A stretch of 64,000 nucleotides of DNA from an uncultured Bacteroidales bacterium (GCA_902787555.1 CADAGO010000004.1:62001-126000), one strand, 5' to 3'. Counted from the stretch's first letter, positions 33,749-46,404 are shown. Translations and numbers: made by a program. Notes: generated by a model from the sequence alone, not told the origin.

Positions 33749-34930
33749 ATGGCAAAAGAAAAATTCGAACGTACCAAACCCCATGTAAATATTGGTACAA
33801 TTGGTCACGTAGACCACGGTAAGACTACTCTTACTGCTGCTATCACTACTGTGTTGGCAAAGAGAGGCCTTTCAGAAGTTAAGTCATTCGACCAGATTGA
33901 CAATGCTCCAGAAGAAAAAGAGCGTGGTATCACTATCAATACCGCTCACGTTGAGTACGAAACAGAAAAGCGTCACTACGCACACGTTGACTGTCCGGGA
34001 CACGCCGACTATGTAAAGAACATGGTAACTGGTGCCGCTCAGATGGATGGCGCTATCATTGTAGTTGCTGCAACTGATGGTCCTATGCCTCAGACTCGTG
34101 AGCACATTCTTCTTGCTCGTCAGGTAAACGTTCCGCGTCTTGTTGTATTCATGAACAAGTGTGATATGGTTGACGATGAAGAAATGCTCGACCTCGTAGA
34201 AATGGAAATGCGCGACCTCCTCGCTCAGTATGACTTTGAAGAGGACACTCCATTTATCCGCGGTTCTGCTCTTGGTGCACTCAATGGTGTTCCTGAGTGG
34301 GAAGAGAAAGTAATGGAACTGATGAACGCTTGTGATGAGTGGATTCAGGAGCCAGTACGTGATAAGGATAAGCCATTCTTGATGCCTGTTGAGGACGTAT
34401 TCTCAATCACTGGTCGTGGTACTGTTGCTACAGGTCGTATTGAAACTGGTGTTATCCATGTAAACGACCCAGTTCAGCTCCTTGGTCTCGGTGAAGACGC
34501 TAAGTCAGTTGTAACAGGTGTTGAAATGTTCCGTAAGATCCTCGATGAGGGTGAGGCTGGTGATAACGTAGGTCTGCTCCTCCGTGGTATCGATAAGAAG
34601 GATGTTAAGCGTGGTATGGTGATCACTCACCCAGGAGCAATCACTCCTCACAAGGGCTTCAAGGCTTCAATCTACGTGTTGAAGAAAGAAGAAGGTGGTC
34701 GTCACACTCCATTCAAGAACCACTATCGTCCACAGTTCTATCTTCGTACAATGGACTGTACAGGTGAAATCGCTCTTCCAGATGGAATCGAGATGGTAAT
34801 GCCTGGTGATAACGTAGAAATCAAGGTTGAGTTGATCTACCCAGTAGCTCTCAACGTAGGTCTCCGTTTCGCAATTCGTGAAGGTGGTCGTACAGTAGGT
34901 TCTGGTCAGATTACCGAAGTATTCGACTAA
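33749..34930 (+). CDS. tuf: Elongation factor Tu
   Basis: A 393-residue EF-Tu. It has the P-loop [10 protein letters not shown] near residue 19, [33 protein letters not shown] and domain II/III sequences up to [14 protein letters not shown]. It brings aminoacyl-tRNA to the ribosome. It is placed between tRNA-Thr and tRNA-Trp, the usual Bacteroidetes arrangement that leads into secE-nusG. Confidence 0.99.
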   Translation: MAKEKFERTKPHVNIGTIGHVDHGKTTLTAAITTVLAKRGLSEVKSFDQIDNAPEEKERGITINTAHVEYETEKRHYAHVDCPGHADYVKNMVTGAAQMDGAIIVVAATDGPMPQTREHILLARQVNVPRLVVFMNKCDMVDDEEMLDLVEMEMRDLLAQYDFEEDTPFIRGSALGALNGVPEWEEKVMELMNACDEWIQEPVRDKDKPFLMPVEDVFSITGRGTVATGRIETGVIHVNDPVQLLGLGEDAKSVVTGVEMFRKILDEGEAGDNVGLLLRGIDKKDVKRGMVITHPGAITPHKGFKASIYVLKKEEGGRHTPFKNHYRPQFYLRTMDCTGEIALPDGIEMVMPGDNVEIKVELIYPVALNVGLRFAIREGGRTVGSGQITEVFD

Positions 34931-34940
34931 TTAATAATCA

Positions 34941-34971
34941 TTCAGTTAACGGTCTTTGGCCGTTAACTGAA
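34941..34971 (+). terminator. Hairpin after tuf without a T-run
   Basis: TTCAGTTAACGG (34941-34952) pairs with CCGTTAACTGAA (34960-34971). No T-run follows and tRNA-Trp starts 3 bases later, so it is more likely an RNA-processing or partial termination site than a full stop. Confidence 0.6.
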
Positions 34972-34974
34972 CAT

Positions 34975-35047
34975 ACGGGAATAGCTTAGTTGGTAGAGTG
35001 TCGGTCTCCAAAACCGAAGGTCGGGGGTTCGAGCCCCTCTTCCCGTG
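34975..35047 (+). tRNA. tRNA-Trp (CCA)
   Basis: A 73-nt tRNA. The acceptor ACGGGAA pairs with TTCCCGT, the anticodon stem-loop is TCGGTCTCCAAAACCGA with anticodon CCA, the T-arm is GGGGGTTCGAGCCCC, and the discriminator G is as expected for tryptophan. Confidence 0.95.
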
Positions 35048-35062
35048 CTAAATGTAAGAATT

Positions 35063-35266
35063 ATGATTACAGTAAAAGACATAACAAATTATTGCAAGGA
35101 ATCTTACGATGAACTTGTCCATAAGACCACTTGGCCAACTTTGAAAGAGTTGACAAATAGCGCTGTGATGGTATTAACCGCTTCCATAATCATCGCAATT
35201 GCTGTTGGCTGTATTGATTGGGTTTTTGAGAATCTCATGAGTATGGTTTATTCTCTCTTTAATTAA
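35063..35266 (+). CDS. secE: Preprotein translocase subunit SecE
   Basis: A 67-residue single-span SecE. The amphipathic helix YCKESYDELVHKTTWPTLKEL carries the conserved W-P-T-L/KEL motif, followed by one membrane helix (about 34-56). It clamps SecY in the translocon. The ATG at 35063 is 15 bases after tRNA-Trp, and nusG follows by 9 bases. Confidence 0.94.
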   Translation: MITVKDITNYCKESYDELVHKTTWPTLKELTNSAVMVLTASIIIAIAVGCIDWVFENLMSMVYSLFN

Positions 35267-35275
35267 GAGTAAACG

Positions 35276-35818
35276 ATGGCAGAAGTAGAAAAGAAATGGT
35301 ACGTACTGAAAGTAATCAGTGGTCATGAAGCTCGTGTAAAGGAATACATCGAGATTGACATGAAAAACCACCATTACGAGAAGTTAGTTCCACAAGTTCT
35401 TGTACCTACCAAGAAAATCGAAGTCGAACAACGCGACAAGAAAGTAGTAAAGGATGCAAATTTGCTTCCTGGCTATGTATTGGTAGAAGCTGCTCTGACA
35501 AATGAGATTCAGGGTATGTTGAGATACACACCCGATGTATTGGGGTTTCTTGGCGTAGGTAATAAGCCTTCGCCACTTCGTCCTAATGAAATCAACCGTT
35601 TGCTCGGTATCGATGTCAACGGCGAAGAGATACCTCAACCAACTATCGTAGAGTATATGGTAGGCCAGTCAGTGAAAGTCGCAGACGGACCTTTCAGCGG
35701 TTTCAATGGAACCGTAGAGGAAGTGAACTCTGAGAAACGAAAACTTAAGGTTGCTGTCAAGATTTTCGGACGCGTAACTCCATTGGAGTTAAGCTATGGA
35801 CAGGTAACAACAGAATGA
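35276..35818 (+). CDS. nusG: Transcription termination/antitermination factor NusG
   Basis: A 180-residue NusG with the NGN domain (WYVLKVISGHEARVKEYIE, LLPGYVLVEAAL) and a C-terminal KOW domain (VGQSVKVADGPFSGFNGTVEEVN). It binds RNA polymerase and links it to Rho or the ribosome. It is the housekeeping copy; a specialised paralogue lies at 57445. Confidence 0.97.
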   Translation: MAEVEKKWYVLKVISGHEARVKEYIEIDMKNHHYEKLVPQVLVPTKKIEVEQRDKKVVKDANLLPGYVLVEAALTNEIQGMLRYTPDVLGFLGVGNKPSPLRPNEINRLLGIDVNGEEIPQPTIVEYMVGQSVKVADGPFSGFNGTVEEVNSEKRKLKVAVKIFGRVTPLELSYGQVTTE

Positions 35819-35877
35819 CTGAATCTGTTACGCAGTCGTTCTATCGTATTAAATCAATAAATCAATTTTAGAACAAA

Positions 35878-36318
35878 ATGGCTAAAGAAGTTGCTGGATT
35901 AATCAAATTACAGATTAAGGGTGGCGCTGCAAATCCATCACCACCAGTAGGACCTGCTCTTGGTTCTAAGGGTATCAACATCATGGATTTCTGCAAGCAG
36001 TTCAACGCCAGAACACAGGATAAGGCTGGAAAAGTACTTCCAGTTGTTATCTCTTACTATGCAGACAAGTCTTTCGATTTCGTGATAAAGACTCCTCCTG
36101 CCGCAGTACAGTTACTCGAAGCTTCAAAGGCAAAGAAGGGTTCAGCAGAACCTAACCGTACCAAGGTGGCTGAAGTTACATGGGATCAGGTAAGAGCTAT
36201 TGCAGAAGATAAGATGGCAGATTTGAATTGCTTTACAATCGAGTCAGCTATGACTATGATTGCCGGAACAGCAAGAAGTATGGGTATCACTGTAAAAGGA
36301 GAATTCCCTGGTAAATAA
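35878..36318 (+). CDS. rplK: 50S ribosomal protein L11
   Basis: A 146-residue uL11. [22 protein letters not shown] and the C-terminal RNA-binding domain ([25 protein letters not shown]) are conserved. It forms the GTPase-associated centre with 23S rRNA. It is first of the rplK-rplA-rplJ-rplL series. Confidence 0.98.
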   Translation: MAKEVAGLIKLQIKGGAANPSPPVGPALGSKGINIMDFCKQFNARTQDKAGKVLPVVISYYADKSFDFVIKTPPAAVQLLEASKAKKGSAEPNRTKVAEVTWDQVRAIAEDKMADLNCFTIESAMTMIAGTARSMGITVKGEFPGK

Positions 36319-36336
36319 TTAAAAACTTCAATTAAG

Positions 36337-37029
36337 ATGAGTAAATTGACAAAAAACCAAAAGTTAGTTGCAGACAAGATTGAAGTAGGGAAAGCTTATA
36401 CTTTAAGTGAAGCTGCAAGTTTGGTAAAAGAAATTACATATACTAAGTTTGATGCGTCTCTCGATATTGACATCCGTTTGGGTGTTGACCCACGTAAGGC
36501 AAATCAGATGGTTCGTGGTGTGGTTTCGTTGCCAAATGGAACAGGTAAGGAAGTTCGTGTCCTTTGCCTCTGTACTTCTGATCAGGAGGCTGCTGCCAAA
36601 GAAGCTGGAGCTGACTATGTTGGTCTCGATGAATATATCGAAAAGATCAAAGGTGGATGGACAGATGTGGATGTTATCATCACTATGCCATCATGTATGG
36701 GTAAGATTGGTGCCCTCGGACGTGTGCTCGGTCCTCGTGGATTGATGCCAAACCCCAAGAGTGGTACTGTTACTATGGATGTTGCTAAGGCTGTACGCGA
36801 AGTAAAGCAAGGTAAGATTGACTTTAAAGTAGACAAGGCAGGTATCGTACATACTTCTATCGGTAAGGTTTCATTCTCTGCCGATAAGATTGTTGAGAAT
36901 GCCAAAGAGTTTATCAACACAATTATCAAGTTGAAGCCAGCTACTGCAAAGGGAACTTATATCAAGAGCATTTATCTTTCTAGTACAATGAGTAAGGGTG
37001 TCAAGGTTGACCCTAAGTCTGTTGAATAA
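36337..37029 (+). CDS. rplA: 50S ribosomal protein L1
   Basis: A 230-residue uL1: [38 protein letters not shown] (in pieces), [19 protein letters not shown] and SVTIKATL-like end region [11 protein letters not shown]. It builds the L1 stalk and in many bacteria represses its own operon mRNA. It starts 18 bases after rplK. Confidence 0.98.
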   Translation: MSKLTKNQKLVADKIEVGKAYTLSEAASLVKEITYTKFDASLDIDIRLGVDPRKANQMVRGVVSLPNGTGKEVRVLCLCTSDQEAAAKEAGADYVGLDEYIEKIKGGWTDVDVIITMPSCMGKIGALGRVLGPRGLMPNPKSGTVTMDVAKAVREVKQGKIDFKVDKAGIVHTSIGKVSFSADKIVENAKEFINTIIKLKPATAKGTYIKSIYLSSTMSKGVKVDPKSVE

Positions 37030-37044
37030 TTAAAGTGCGAAATC

Positions 37045-37569
37045 ATGAAAAAAGAAGATAAAAGCTTAATGATTGACAGCCTCGTAGAGAGCTTGAATCA
37101 ATATCCTCATTTCTACCTTGTTGATATGACTGCACTTAATTCAGTCACAACAAGCGAATTGCGTCGCGAGTGTTTCAAATCTGAGATTAAACTTCAGGTT
37201 GTTAAGAACACGCTTTTCGAGAAGGCTCTCGGTAAGTTAGAAGGCGACTATGCTGCATTAGATCCTGCACTGAAGGGTCCTACAGGTATCATGTTCTGTC
37301 AGACAGCCAATGTACCTGCTAAGATGCTGAAGAAATTCAACAAAGACCATCAGGGAGTGCCTGCACTCAAGGCAGCTTATGCAGAAGAAAGTATTTACGT
37401 AGGAGCAGAGAACCTGGATGCACTTTGTGCAATCAAGAGCAAGAACGAACTCATCGCAGAGGTTGTTGCAGCTCTCGAAGGACAGGTACAGGGCGTTCTC
37501 GGTGCACTCGAGTCTGGTGCAAGCACTATTTATGGTGTTCTTGACACAATCGCTGAAAAAGGCGAATAA
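37045..37569 (+). CDS. rplJ: 50S ribosomal protein L10
   Basis: A 174-residue uL10 with the N-terminal rRNA-binding domain (VESLNQYPHFYLVDMTALN, KLQVVKNTLFEKAL, GPTGIMFCQ) and a C-terminal helix (VQGVLGALESGASTIYGVLD) that holds L7/L12 dimers. It starts 15 bases after rplA. Confidence 0.97.
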   Translation: MKKEDKSLMIDSLVESLNQYPHFYLVDMTALNSVTTSELRRECFKSEIKLQVVKNTLFEKALGKLEGDYAALDPALKGPTGIMFCQTANVPAKMLKKFNKDHQGVPALKAAYAEESIYVGAENLDALCAIKSKNELIAEVVAALEGQVQGVLGALESGASTIYGVLDTIAEKGE

Positions 37570-37621
37570 TTAAAACAAACAAAATTAAAGAAAACATAAA
37601 ACAATTAAAATTTGTACTATT

Positions 37622-37999
37622 ATGGCAGATTTGAAAGCTATTGCTGAAGAATTGGTTAATTTGACAGTGAAAGAAGTAAGTGAATTAAAGAATATCCTTA
37701 AGGATGAATATGGTATTGAACCTGCTGCTGCAGCTGTTGCTGTTGCTGCTGCTCCTGGTGCAGGTGCTGAGGCTGCTGCTGAGGAAAAGACATCATTCGA
37801 TGTTGTCCTCAAGAGCGCAGGTGCTGCTAAGCTTCAGGTAGTAAAGGCTGTTAAGGAATCTTGCGGTCTTGGACTTAAGGAAGCTAAGGACCTCGTAGAC
37901 GCTGCTCCATGCAACGTTAAGGAAGGTGTTGACAAGGCTACTGCTGATGCATTGAAGGCTGCTCTTGAGGCTGCTGGTGCTGAAGTTGAAGTTAAGTAA
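37622..37999 (+). CDS. rplL: 50S ribosomal protein L7/L12
   Basis: A 125-residue bL12 with the N-terminal dimer domain, an Ala-rich hinge ([21 protein letters not shown]) and the C-terminal factor-binding domain ([35 protein letters not shown]). It is followed by a strong attenuator hairpin before rpoB. Confidence 0.98.
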   Translation: MADLKAIAEELVNLTVKEVSELKNILKDEYGIEPAAAAVAVAAAPGAGAEAAAEEKTSFDVVLKSAGAAKLQVVKAVKESCGLGLKEAKDLVDAAPCNVKEGVDKATADALKAALEAAGAEVEVK

Positions 38000-38020
38000 A
38001 CTGTAACCTACTATATTCAG

Positions 38021-38056
38021 GTTAAGAATCCTCAGGTTGAGGGTTCTTAACTTTTT
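38021..38056 (+). terminator. rplL-rpoB intergenic attenuator
   Basis: GTTAAGAATCCTC (38021-38033) pairs with GAGGGTTCTTAAC (38039-38051) with one G-T wobble and a five-base loop, followed by TTTTT. rpoB has no other promoter in the gap, so partial read-through probably sets the ratio of ribosomal protein to polymerase, as in other bacteria. Confidence 0.85.
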
Positions 38057-38138
38057 GCGTATATATAATTCAAATAACGAACAGGCATTGAAACATGACG
38101 AGATATGCCGTTCATCTTTAACCCAACATATCAGAGAG

Positions 38139-41100
38139 ATGTCTCAAAACCAAAACAAAAGAATCAACTTCGCATCGGTAAAGAACCCTATGCCGTATCC
38201 TGATTTTCTGGATGTGCAGTTGGAGTCTTTCAGAGACTTCCTGCAGTTAGACACGCCTCCAGAGAAACGTAAGAACGACGGATTGTACAAGGTGTTTGCG
38301 GAGAACTTCCCAATTGCAGATACTCGCAATAACTTCGTATTGGAATTCTTGGATTATTACATCGATGCTCCAAGGTATTCGGTCGAAGAGTGTTTAGAAA
38401 GAGGGCTTACATTCAGTGTGCCACTGAAGGCAAAGCTTAAACTCTATTGTTCTGACCCAGAGCATGAGGACTTCGATACGGTAATTCAGGATGTGTATCT
38501 CGGTCCTATCCCTTACATGACTGATAACGGAACTTTCGTCATCAATGGTGCCGAACGTGTCGTTGTCTCTCAGTTGCACCGTTCTCCAGGCGTTTTCTTT
38601 GGCTCAAGCGTACATGCCAATGGAACACCTTTGTTCTCTGCCCGTATCATTCCGTTCAAAGGCTCATGGATTGAATTTGCTACCGACATCAACAATGTCA
38701 TGTATGCATATATCGACCGTAAGAAGAAGTTGCCTGTGACGACTTTGTTGCGTGCTATCGGTTATGAGACAGATAAAGACATCTTGCGTATTTTTGACCT
38801 CGCAGAAGAGGTGAAAGCTAATAAGACCAATCTCAAAAAGATGAAAGGTCGCCGTCTGGCTGCCCGTGTATTGAAATCATGGACAGAGGACTTCGTTGAT
38901 GAAGAGACAGGTGAAGTTGTATCTATTGAGCGTAACGAGACTGTTATCGAGCGTGAAACCGTCATTGATGATCCAGAAATCGATATCATTCTTGATACAG
39001 GTGTTGAGTCAGTACTTGTACACCATGAGGAGACAGGTGCATCTGATTATTCAATCATTTTCAATACCCTGCAGAAAGACCCAAGTAACTCAGAGAAGGA
39101 AGCAGTGGTATTCATCTATCGTCAGTTGCGTAACGCAGATCCTGCCGATGATGCAAGTGCTCGTGAAGTTATCAACAACCTTTTCTTCTCTGATAAGCGT
39201 TACGATTTGGGTGATGTGGGTCGTTTCCGCATCAATAAGAAACTGAATCTCGATACAGATCCAAGTATCCGTGTTCTGACCAAAGAAGACATCATCGAGA
39301 TTATTAAATATTTGGTTGAGTTGGCTAACTCAAAGGCTGTTGTAGATGATATCGACCACCTTAGCAACCGTCGTGTCCGTACCGTAGGCGAGCAGCTGTC
39401 CAATCAGTTTGCTGTAGGTCTGGCACGTATGAGTCGTACCATTCGCGAACGTATGAATGTACGTGATAATGAAGTGTTCTCGCCAACAGACCTCATCAAC
39501 GCAAAGACCATTTCCAGTGTCATCAACTCATTCTTCGGAACTAACGCGCTGTCACAATTTATGGATCAGACTAACCCGTTGGCAGAAATCACGCACAAGC
39601 GTCGTCTTTCAGCGTTGGGTCCTGGTGGTCTGACTCGTGAGCGTGCAGGATTTGAAGTGCGTGACGTACACTATACACACTATGGACGCCTCTGTCCTAT
39701 TGAGTCTCCTGAAGGTCCAAATATCGGTCTGATTTCTTCTCTTTGCGTTTATGCAAAGATCAATAGCCTCGGATTTATTGAGACACCTTATCGTAAGGTG
39801 GTGAATGGTGTCTGCGATGTTAACAACGATGATGTGATTTATCTTTCTGCAGAGGAAGAAGAATCTAAGATTATCGGACAGGGAAATGCACCACTCAAGG
39901 AAGACGGTAACTTCATCCGTAAGGTCGTGAAGTGTCGTAAGGATGCCGACTATCCTGTTGTTCCACCTGCTCAGGTTGATCTGATGGATGTGGCTCCTCA
40001 GCAGATTGCTTCTATTGCTGCTGCATTGATTCCTTTCTTGGAGCACGACGATGCTCACCGCGCATTGATGGGATCGAACATGATGCGACAGGCCGTTCCA
40101 CTCATCACTACCGAGGCTCCTATCGTGGGTACTGGTATTGAGAAGCAGGTATGTGAGGACTCACGTACGATGATTACCGCAGAAGGTGATGGCGTCGTAG
40201 AATATGTTGATGCTACCACGATACGTATACTTTATGATCGCTCAGAAGATGAAGAATTCGTAAGCTTCGAGCCTGCAGTGAAGGAATACAAGTTGCCAAA
40301 GTTCCGTCGTACCAACCAAAACATGACCATCGACCTTCGTCCAATGTGTGATAAAGGTCAGCGTGTTCATAAGGGTGATATCCTCACTGAAGGATATGCA
40401 ACAGCAGAAGGAGAATTGGCACTCGGTCGTAACCTCTTGGTGGCATACATGCCTTGGAAAGGTTACAACTATGAGGATGCTATTGTACTGAACGAAAGAG
40501 TTGTTCGCGATGATATTCTCACTTCTGTCCATGTTGACGAATTCTCGCTGGAAGTACGTGAAACAAAGCGTGGTGTAGAAGAGCTGACCTCAGATATTCC
40601 AAATGTCAGCGAAGAGGCAACCAAAGACTTGGACGAAAACGGTATCATCCGTGTGGGTGCACATGTTGAACCAGGTGACATCCTTATCGGAAAGATTACT
40701 CCTAAGGGAGAGTCCGATCCTTCTCCTGAAGAGAAGTTGCTGCGTGCCATCTTTGGTGACAAGGCCGGTGATGTGAAGGATGCTTCGCTTAAGGCTAATC
40801 CTTCATTGAGTGGTGTCGTTATTGACAAGAAACTCTTCTCAAAGGCAATGAAGACTCGTGTGGAGAAGAATCGTGACAAACTCGAATTACCAAAACTCGA
40901 TAAAGAATTCCAGGATAAGGTTGATGACTTCAAGGCCATCCTTATTGATAAGCTGCTCACGCTCACAGAGAAGAAGACCTCTCGGGGTGTTAAAGACTAT
41001 ATGGGTGTGGAGATTATCCCAGAAGGTGCGAAGTTCAAGGCTTCTCATTTCGAGAACCTCGACTACACATCCGTGCAGCTTACTGGTTGGACAGACGATG

Positions 41101-41948
41101 AACATATCAATTCATTGATTCGTGACTTGGTTATCAATTACCTTAAGAAGTACAAGGTACTTGATGCCGAACTGAAGCGTAAGAAATTGGCACTTACCAT
41201 CGGTGACGAACTCCCAGCAGGTATCATTCAGATGGCAAAGGTTTACATTGCCAAGAAGCGTAAGATAGGTGTTGGCGATAAGATGGCAGGACGTCATGGT
41301 AACAAGGGTATTGTTTCAAAGATTGTGCGTCAGGAAGATATGCCGTTCCTCGAGGATGGTACTCCAGTCGACATCGTACTCAATCCTCTGGGTGTGCCTT
41401 CACGTATGAATCTCGGCCAGATTTTCGAAGCTGTCCTTGGTGCTGCCGGTCAGAAGTTGGGTGTACGTTTTGCTACTCCTATCTTTGACGGTGCACACCT
41501 TGAAGATCTCAACGAATGGACTGACAAGGCAGGACTCCCACGTTGCTGCTCTACACAGCTGTATGATGGTGAGACAGGACTTCCATTCGACCAGAAAGCA
41601 ACTGTAGGTGTTACCTATATGCTCAAACTTGGTCACATGGTAGAAGATAAAATGCACGCACGCTCTATCGGTCCTTACTCTCTCATCACTCAGCAGCCAC
41701 TTGGTGGTAAAGCACAATTCGGTGGTCAGCGTTTCGGAGAAATGGAGGTTTGGGCGCTCGAGGCATTCGGCGCATCACATGTTCTCCAGGAAATCCTCAC
41801 CATCAAGTCCGATGACGTAGTAGGCCGTTCAAAGGCTTACGAAGCAATCGTCAAGGGCGATTCAATGCCAACTCCTGGCATTCCAGAATCTCTTAACGTA
41901 TTGCTCCACGAACTCCGTGGACTTGGTTTGAGTGTCTCTCTCGAATAA
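38139..41948 (+). CDS. rpoB: DNA-directed RNA polymerase subunit beta
   Basis: A 1269-residue beta subunit. It contains the rifampicin-region sequence [23 protein letters not shown] (split: [32 protein letters not shown]), [45 protein letters not shown] and the C-terminal [21 protein letters not shown]. The ATG at 38139 ([16 protein letters not shown]) is chosen because the longer frame runs through the attenuator. Confidence 0.98.
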   Translation: MSQNQNKRINFASVKNPMPYPDFLDVQLESFRDFLQLDTPPEKRKNDGLYKVFAENFPIADTRNNFVLEFLDYYIDAPRYSVEECLERGLTFSVPLKAKLKLYCSDPEHEDFDTVIQDVYLGPIPYMTDNGTFVINGAERVVVSQLHRSPGVFFGSSVHANGTPLFSARIIPFKGSWIEFATDINNVMYAYIDRKKKLPVTTLLRAIGYETDKDILRIFDLAEEVKANKTNLKKMKGRRLAARVLKSWTEDFVDEETGEVVSIERNETVIERETVIDDPEIDIILDTGVESVLVHHEETGASDYSIIFNTLQKDPSNSEKEAVVFIYRQLRNADPADDASAREVINNLFFSDKRYDLGDVGRFRINKKLNLDTDPSIRVLTKEDIIEIIKYLVELANSKAVVDDIDHLSNRRVRTVGEQLSNQFAVGLARMSRTIRERMNVRDNEVFSPTDLINAKTISSVINSFFGTNALSQFMDQTNPLAEITHKRRLSALGPGGLTRERAGFEVRDVHYTHYGRLCPIESPEGPNIGLISSLCVYAKINSLGFIETPYRKVVNGVCDVNNDDVIYLSAEEEESKIIGQGNAPLKEDGNFIRKVVKCRKDADYPVVPPAQVDLMDVAPQQIASIAAALIPFLEHDDAHRALMGSNMMRQAVPLITTEAPIVGTGIEKQVCEDSRTMITAEGDGVVEYVDATTIRILYDRSEDEEFVSFEPAVKEYKLPKFRRTNQNMTIDLRPMCDKGQRVHKGDILTEGYATAEGELALGRNLLVAYMPWKGYNYEDAIVLNERVVRDDILTSVHVDEFSLEVRETKRGVEELTSDIPNVSEEATKDLDENGIIRVGAHVEPGDILIGKITPKGESDPSPEEKLLRAIFGDKAGDVKDASLKANPSLSGVVIDKKLFSKAMKTRVEKNRDKLELPKLDKEFQDKVDDFKAILIDKLLTLTEKKTSRGVKDYMGVEIIPEGAKFKASHFENLDYTSVQLTGWTDDEHINSLIRDLVINYLKKYKVLDAELKRKKLALTIGDELPAGIIQMAKVYIAKKRKIGVGDKMAGRHGNKGIVSKIVRQEDMPFLEDGTPVDIVLNPLGVPSRMNLGQIFEAVLGAAGQKLGVRFATPIFDGAHLEDLNEWTDKAGLPRCCSTQLYDGETGLPFDQKATVGVTYMLKLGHMVEDKMHARSIGPYSLITQQPLGGKAQFGGQRFGEMEVWALEAFGASHVLQEILTIKSDDVVGRSKAYEAIVKGDSMPTPGIPESLNVLLHELRGLGLSVSLE

Positions 41949-41992
41949 GTGTTAATTCAGTTTATCTTTACAAATAGATTATATATACAAAG

Positions 41993-44900
41993 ATGGCTTT
42001 TAAGAAAGATTCTAAAATAAAGACTAACTTCACGAAGATTTCAATTGGTCTTGCTTCTCCTGTAGAGATATTGGAAAATTCACATGGTGAGGTTTTGAAA
42101 CCAGAAACCATCAACTATCGCACCTATAAGCCTGAGCGCGACGGTCTGTTCTGCGAACGCATCTTCGGTCCTACCAAGGACTACGAGTGTCATTGCGGTA
42201 AGTACAAGCGTATCCGCTATAAGGGCATTGTGTGCGACCGATGCGGTGTTGAGGTAACAGAGAAGAAAGTGCGTCGTGAGCGTACAGGACACATTGCTCT
42301 TGTTGTGCCTGTTGCACACATCTGGTACTTCCGCTCTTTGCCTAACAAGATAGGTTATCTCCTTGGTTTGCCAACCAAAAAGCTCGATTCTATTATCTAC
42401 TATGAGCGTTACGTCATCATTCAGCCAGGTGTAGCCGAAAATGCAGATAAGGGTATCGTCAAAGGCGAGCTCCTTGCAGAGGAAGATTATTGGGATATCA
42501 TCGATGGTCTGCCAGAAGGCAATCAGCAATTGCCTGACGATGATCCTGACAAGTTTGTCGCTATGATGGGAGCTGAGGCTATTGAGTACATGCTCCAGCA
42601 TGTTGACCTCGACTCTCTATCTTATGAATTGCGTGACCGTGCTAATACAGATGGTAGCCAGCAGCGTAAGCAGGAAGCTTTGAAGCGCCTACAGGTGGTT
42701 GAGGCATTCCGTTCGTCACGCAACCGTAACAAGCCAGAGTGGATGATTATGCACAACATCCCTGTCACACCTCCAGACCTCCGTCCATTGGTGCCACTCG
42801 ATGGTGGACGTTTTGCTACTTCTGACCTCAACGATCTCTATCGTCGTGTTATCATCCGTAACAACCGACTGAAGCGTCTCGTTGAAATCAAGGCTCCTGA
42901 AGTTATTCTCCGTAACGAAAAGCGTATGCTCCAAGAGGCTGTCGATAGCTTGTTCGACAACTCACGTAAGGCAAGCGCCGTGAAGTCTGAAAGCAATCGC
43001 CCATTGAAGTCCCTTTCCGACTCTCTGAAAGGTAAGCAGGGACGTTTCCGTCAGAATCTTCTCGGTAAGCGTGTCGACTATTCTGCACGTTCAGTAATCG
43101 TTGTAGGTCCTGAGTTGAAGATGGGTGAGTGCGGTATTCCAAAACTCATGGCAGCCGAACTCTATAAGCCATTCATCATCCGCAAGCTCATCGAGCGTGG
43201 TTTGGTGAAGACCGTGAAGTCAGCTAAGAAGATGGTTGACCGTAAGGACGACCAGATTTGGGATATCCTTGAAAATGTGATGAAGGGACACCCAGTGCTC
43301 CTCAACCGTGCACCTACACTTCACCGTTTGGGTATTCAGGCTTTCCAGCCAAAGATGATAGAGGGTAAAGCAATTCAGCTCCACCCACTTGCATGTACAG
43401 CATTCAACGCGGACTTCGATGGTGACCAGATGGCTGTCCATCTCCCACTCTCCAATGAGGCAATCCTGGAGGCTCAGTTGCTGATGCTCCAGTCGCATAA
43501 TATTCTTTCACCTGCCAGTGGTGATCCAATCACCGTTCCGTCTCAGGACATGGTACTTGGACTCTACTACATCTCTAAGGTGCGTCCAGGTGCAAAAGGA
43601 GAGGGACTTACGTTCTATGGTCCAGAAGAGGCGCTGATTGCTTACAATGAGGGTCGTTGCGACGTGCATGCACCAATTAAATGTGTAGTTAACGATATTG
43701 ATGAAAACGATAACTACTACAAGCATCTTGTTGAGACAACCGTTGGACGTATCATCATCAATGAAATCGTACCTCCCGAGGTCGGATTCGTTAATGAGGT
43801 TATCGGTAAGAAAGCACTGAAGAAGGTCATTACCAAGGTTATTAAGTCTGTAGGTATGGCACGTGCGTGTCAGTTCCTTGATGGCGTGAAGAACCTTGGT
43901 TATCGCAAGGCTTACGAAGGTGGTCTTTCGTTCAACCTCGATGATATCATCGAACCAGCTGACCGCCAGAGTCTCATCGATGAAGGTAACAAGAAGATTG
44001 ACGAGATTGCTCAGCAGTATGCATTCGGTCTCATTACTGAGAAAGAACGTTATAATAAGGTAATTGCTACTTGGTCAGAAGTCAACGATAAGGTGAAGGC
44101 CTCTCTGTTGAAGACTATGACTGAGGACAATCAAGGATTCAATGCGGTGTTCATGATGCTCGATTCAGGTGCCCGTGGTTCTAAGGACCAGATTGCTCAG
44201 CTTGCTGGTATGCGTGGTCTGATGGCAAAACCGCAGCGTGCAGGTTCCGATGATAACAACACCATTGAAAACCCAATCCTTTCGAACTTCAAGCAGGGTA
44301 TGTCAGTGCTCGAGTACTTTATCTCTACTCACGGTGCTCGTAAGGGTTTGGCTGATACGGCGTTGAAGACTGCCGACGCAGGTTATTTGACTCGTCGTCT
44401 TGTCGACGTATCTCACGATGTCATCATCACAGAGGAGGATTGCGGTACACTCCGTGGACTCATCTGTACAGCTCTCAAGGAAGGCGATCGTATCGTTGCA
44501 TCTTTGGCAGAGCGTATTCTCGGACGTGTCAGCGTTCACGATATCCAACATCCTGTTTCTGGTGAACTCATCGTTGCTTCAGGTGAGGAAATAACCGAGC
44601 GTATTGCCCGCGAGATTGAAGAAGCAGGTATCGAAAGCGTCGAAATCCGTTCAGTGCTCACTTGCGAATCTAAGCATGGTGTCTGCATGAAGTGTTACGG
44701 ACGTAACCTTGCAACCCAGCAGATGGTTCAGAAGGGTGAAGCTGTCGGTGTTATCGCAGCTCAGGCCATTGGTGAACCAGGTACTCAGTTGACCCTCCGT
44801 ACCTTCCATGCCGGAGGTTTGGCAGGTTCTGCTGCTACCAACGCACAGATTGTTGCTAAGAACCACTGCCGACTCGAATTCGACGAATTGCGTACCATTA

Positions 44901-46291
44901 ACCGTCCTACAGATACCAATCCTGACGCAATGATTGTGGTAGGTCGTCTCGCTGAACTCCGTTTCGTAGATATCAATACCGGTATCGCCTTGTCGACGGT
45001 CAGTGTGCCTTATGGTTCTACGCTCTTCCATAATGATGGCGATGTGGTTGAATCAGGTGAACTGATTGCTACATGGGACCCATTCAATGCTGTCATCGTG
45101 ACAGAATTCGAAGGAAAAGCTCAGTTCGAAGGTGTTGTAGAGGGTGTTACCTATCGTGTCGATGCTGATGCTACTACAGGTCTGCGCGACCTTATCGTAC
45201 AGGAATCACGTGATAAGGCGATGGTGCCAGTATGTCACATCATCGGAAAGGGTGGAGAAGTACTTCGTACCTATAACTTCCCAATCAATGGACACATCTC
45301 TATTGAAGACGGGCAGAAAGTCAAGGCTGGCGACGTGCTTATCAAGATTCCACGTAGTGTAGGTACCTCTGCCGACATCACAGGTGGTCTGCCACGTGTT
45401 ACCGAACTGTTCGAGGCACGTAACCCATCTAACCCAGCAGTTGTGGCTGAAATCGATGGTGAAATCACTATGGGTAAGATCAAGCGAGGCAATCGTGAAA
45501 TCATCCTTACCTCACGTGTGGGCGACGAGCGTCGTTACCTCATCCCATTGTCAAAGCAGATTCTGGTACAGGAGAACGACTACGTTCGCGCTGGTACACC
45601 ACTCTCCGATGGAGCTGTTACACCAGCCGACATCCTCGCCATCAAGGGCCCTACCGCTGTTCAGGAACATATCGTCAATCAGGTACAAGACGTTTACCGT
45701 ATGCAAGGTGTGTCAATCAACGACAAGCACTTCGAAATCATTGTACGCCAGATGATGCGTAAGGTAGCCATCAAAGACCCAGGCGATACGCGCTTCCTTG
45801 AAGGAGGTATCGTAGACAAGCTCGAATTCCACGAGGAGAACGACCGCATTTGGGGTAAGAAGATTATTACCGATGCAGGCGATAGCGATACCATGCAACG
45901 TGGTATGATTGTCACAGCACGTAAGTTGCGTGATGAGAATTCAAGCCTCAAGCGTCGTGACCTCAAGCTCGTACAGGCACGCGATGCTGTACCTGCTACC
46001 TCAACCCAGATACTCCAAGGTATCACACGTGCTGCGTTGGGAGCAACCAGCTTTATGTCAGCAGCATCGTTCCAGGAGACAACAAAGGTGCTCAATGAGG
46101 CTGCTATCAGTGGCAAGAGCGACCAACTTGAGGGTATGAAGGAGAACGTGATTTGTGGACACCTCATTCCTGCAGGAACAGGTCTGCGTGAGTTCGAGAA
46201 GATCATTGTCGGTTCAAAGGAAGATTTGCTGAATATGCGTCGCTCCTACTCACCCGACATCACCTTCCCACGTTTCGATGACTTCCGCTAA
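41993..46291 (+). CDS. rpoC: DNA-directed RNA polymerase subunit beta-prime
   Basis: A 1432-residue beta-prime subunit. It has the N-terminal zinc site ([20 protein letters not shown]), the catalytic Mg loop [12 protein letters not shown], the bridge-helix region ([20 protein letters not shown] in parts), a second Cys cluster ([13 protein letters not shown]) and the C-terminus ending [13 protein letters not shown]. It starts 44 bases after rpoB. Confidence 0.98.
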   Translation: MAFKKDSKIKTNFTKISIGLASPVEILENSHGEVLKPETINYRTYKPERDGLFCERIFGPTKDYECHCGKYKRIRYKGIVCDRCGVEVTEKKVRRERTGHIALVVPVAHIWYFRSLPNKIGYLLGLPTKKLDSIIYYERYVIIQPGVAENADKGIVKGELLAEEDYWDIIDGLPEGNQQLPDDDPDKFVAMMGAEAIEYMLQHVDLDSLSYELRDRANTDGSQQRKQEALKRLQVVEAFRSSRNRNKPEWMIMHNIPVTPPDLRPLVPLDGGRFATSDLNDLYRRVIIRNNRLKRLVEIKAPEVILRNEKRMLQEAVDSLFDNSRKASAVKSESNRPLKSLSDSLKGKQGRFRQNLLGKRVDYSARSVIVVGPELKMGECGIPKLMAAELYKPFIIRKLIERGLVKTVKSAKKMVDRKDDQIWDILENVMKGHPVLLNRAPTLHRLGIQAFQPKMIEGKAIQLHPLACTAFNADFDGDQMAVHLPLSNEAILEAQLLMLQSHNILSPASGDPITVPSQDMVLGLYYISKVRPGAKGEGLTFYGPEEALIAYNEGRCDVHAPIKCVVNDIDENDNYYKHLVETTVGRIIINEIVPPEVGFVNEVIGKKALKKVITKVIKSVGMARACQFLDGVKNLGYRKAYEGGLSFNLDDIIEPADRQSLIDEGNKKIDEIAQQYAFGLITEKERYNKVIATWSEVNDKVKASLLKTMTEDNQGFNAVFMMLDSGARGSKDQIAQLAGMRGLMAKPQRAGSDDNNTIENPILSNFKQGMSVLEYFISTHGARKGLADTALKTADAGYLTRRLVDVSHDVIITEEDCGTLRGLICTALKEGDRIVASLAERILGRVSVHDIQHPVSGELIVASGEEITERIAREIEEAGIESVEIRSVLTCESKHGVCMKCYGRNLATQQMVQKGEAVGVIAAQAIGEPGTQLTLRTFHAGGLAGSAATNAQIVAKNHCRLEFDELRTINRPTDTNPDAMIVVGRLAELRFVDINTGIALSTVSVPYGSTLFHNDGDVVESGELIATWDPFNAVIVTEFEGKAQFEGVVEGVTYRVDADATTGLRDLIVQESRDKAMVPVCHIIGKGGEVLRTYNFPINGHISIEDGQKVKAGDVLIKIPRSVGTSADITGGLPRVTELFEARNPSNPAVVAEIDGEITMGKIKRGNREIILTSRVGDERRYLIPLSKQILVQENDYVRAGTPLSDGAVTPADILAIKGPTAVQEHIVNQVQDVYRMQGVSINDKHFEIIVRQMMRKVAIKDPGDTRFLEGGIVDKLEFHEENDRIWGKKIITDAGDSDTMQRGMIVTARKLRDENSSLKRRDLKLVQARDAVPATSTQILQGITRAALGATSFMSAASFQETTKVLNEAAISGKSDQLEGMKENVICGHLIPAGTGLREFEKIIVGSKEDLLNMRRSYSPDITFPRFDDFR

Positions 46292-46315
46292 TCAATGATA
46301 GCGACATTAAATCAG

Positions 46316-46352
46316 AGCAGGCTGACGAGCAATTCGTCAGCCTGCTTTTTTT
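46316..46352 (+). terminator. Strong intrinsic terminator after rpoC
   Basis: AGCAGGCTGACGA (46316-46328) pairs perfectly with TCGTCAGCCTGCT (46334-46346), followed by a T7 run. It closes the rpoBC operon. Confidence 0.93.
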
Positions 46353-46360
46353 GTTTCCTG

Positions 46361-46404
46361 CACTCTGACACTTGTTGCTCTGCAACCCGACAAGTGTTGG
46401 AGTG
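46361..46404. promoter_or_regulatory. Inverted repeat between rpoC and the TetR gene
   Basis: CACTC-TG-ACACTTGT (46361-46375) mirrors ACAAGTGT-TG-GAGTG (46390-46404), both arms keeping a TG spacer. It sits about 145 bases upstream of the TetR promoter; a regulator-binding site or a second RNA hairpin are both possible. Confidence 0.55.

Noticed and set aside
38037..38138. N-terminal extension of RpoB
   Set aside because: It would translate the attenuator hairpin; the usual beta-subunit start lies at 38139.
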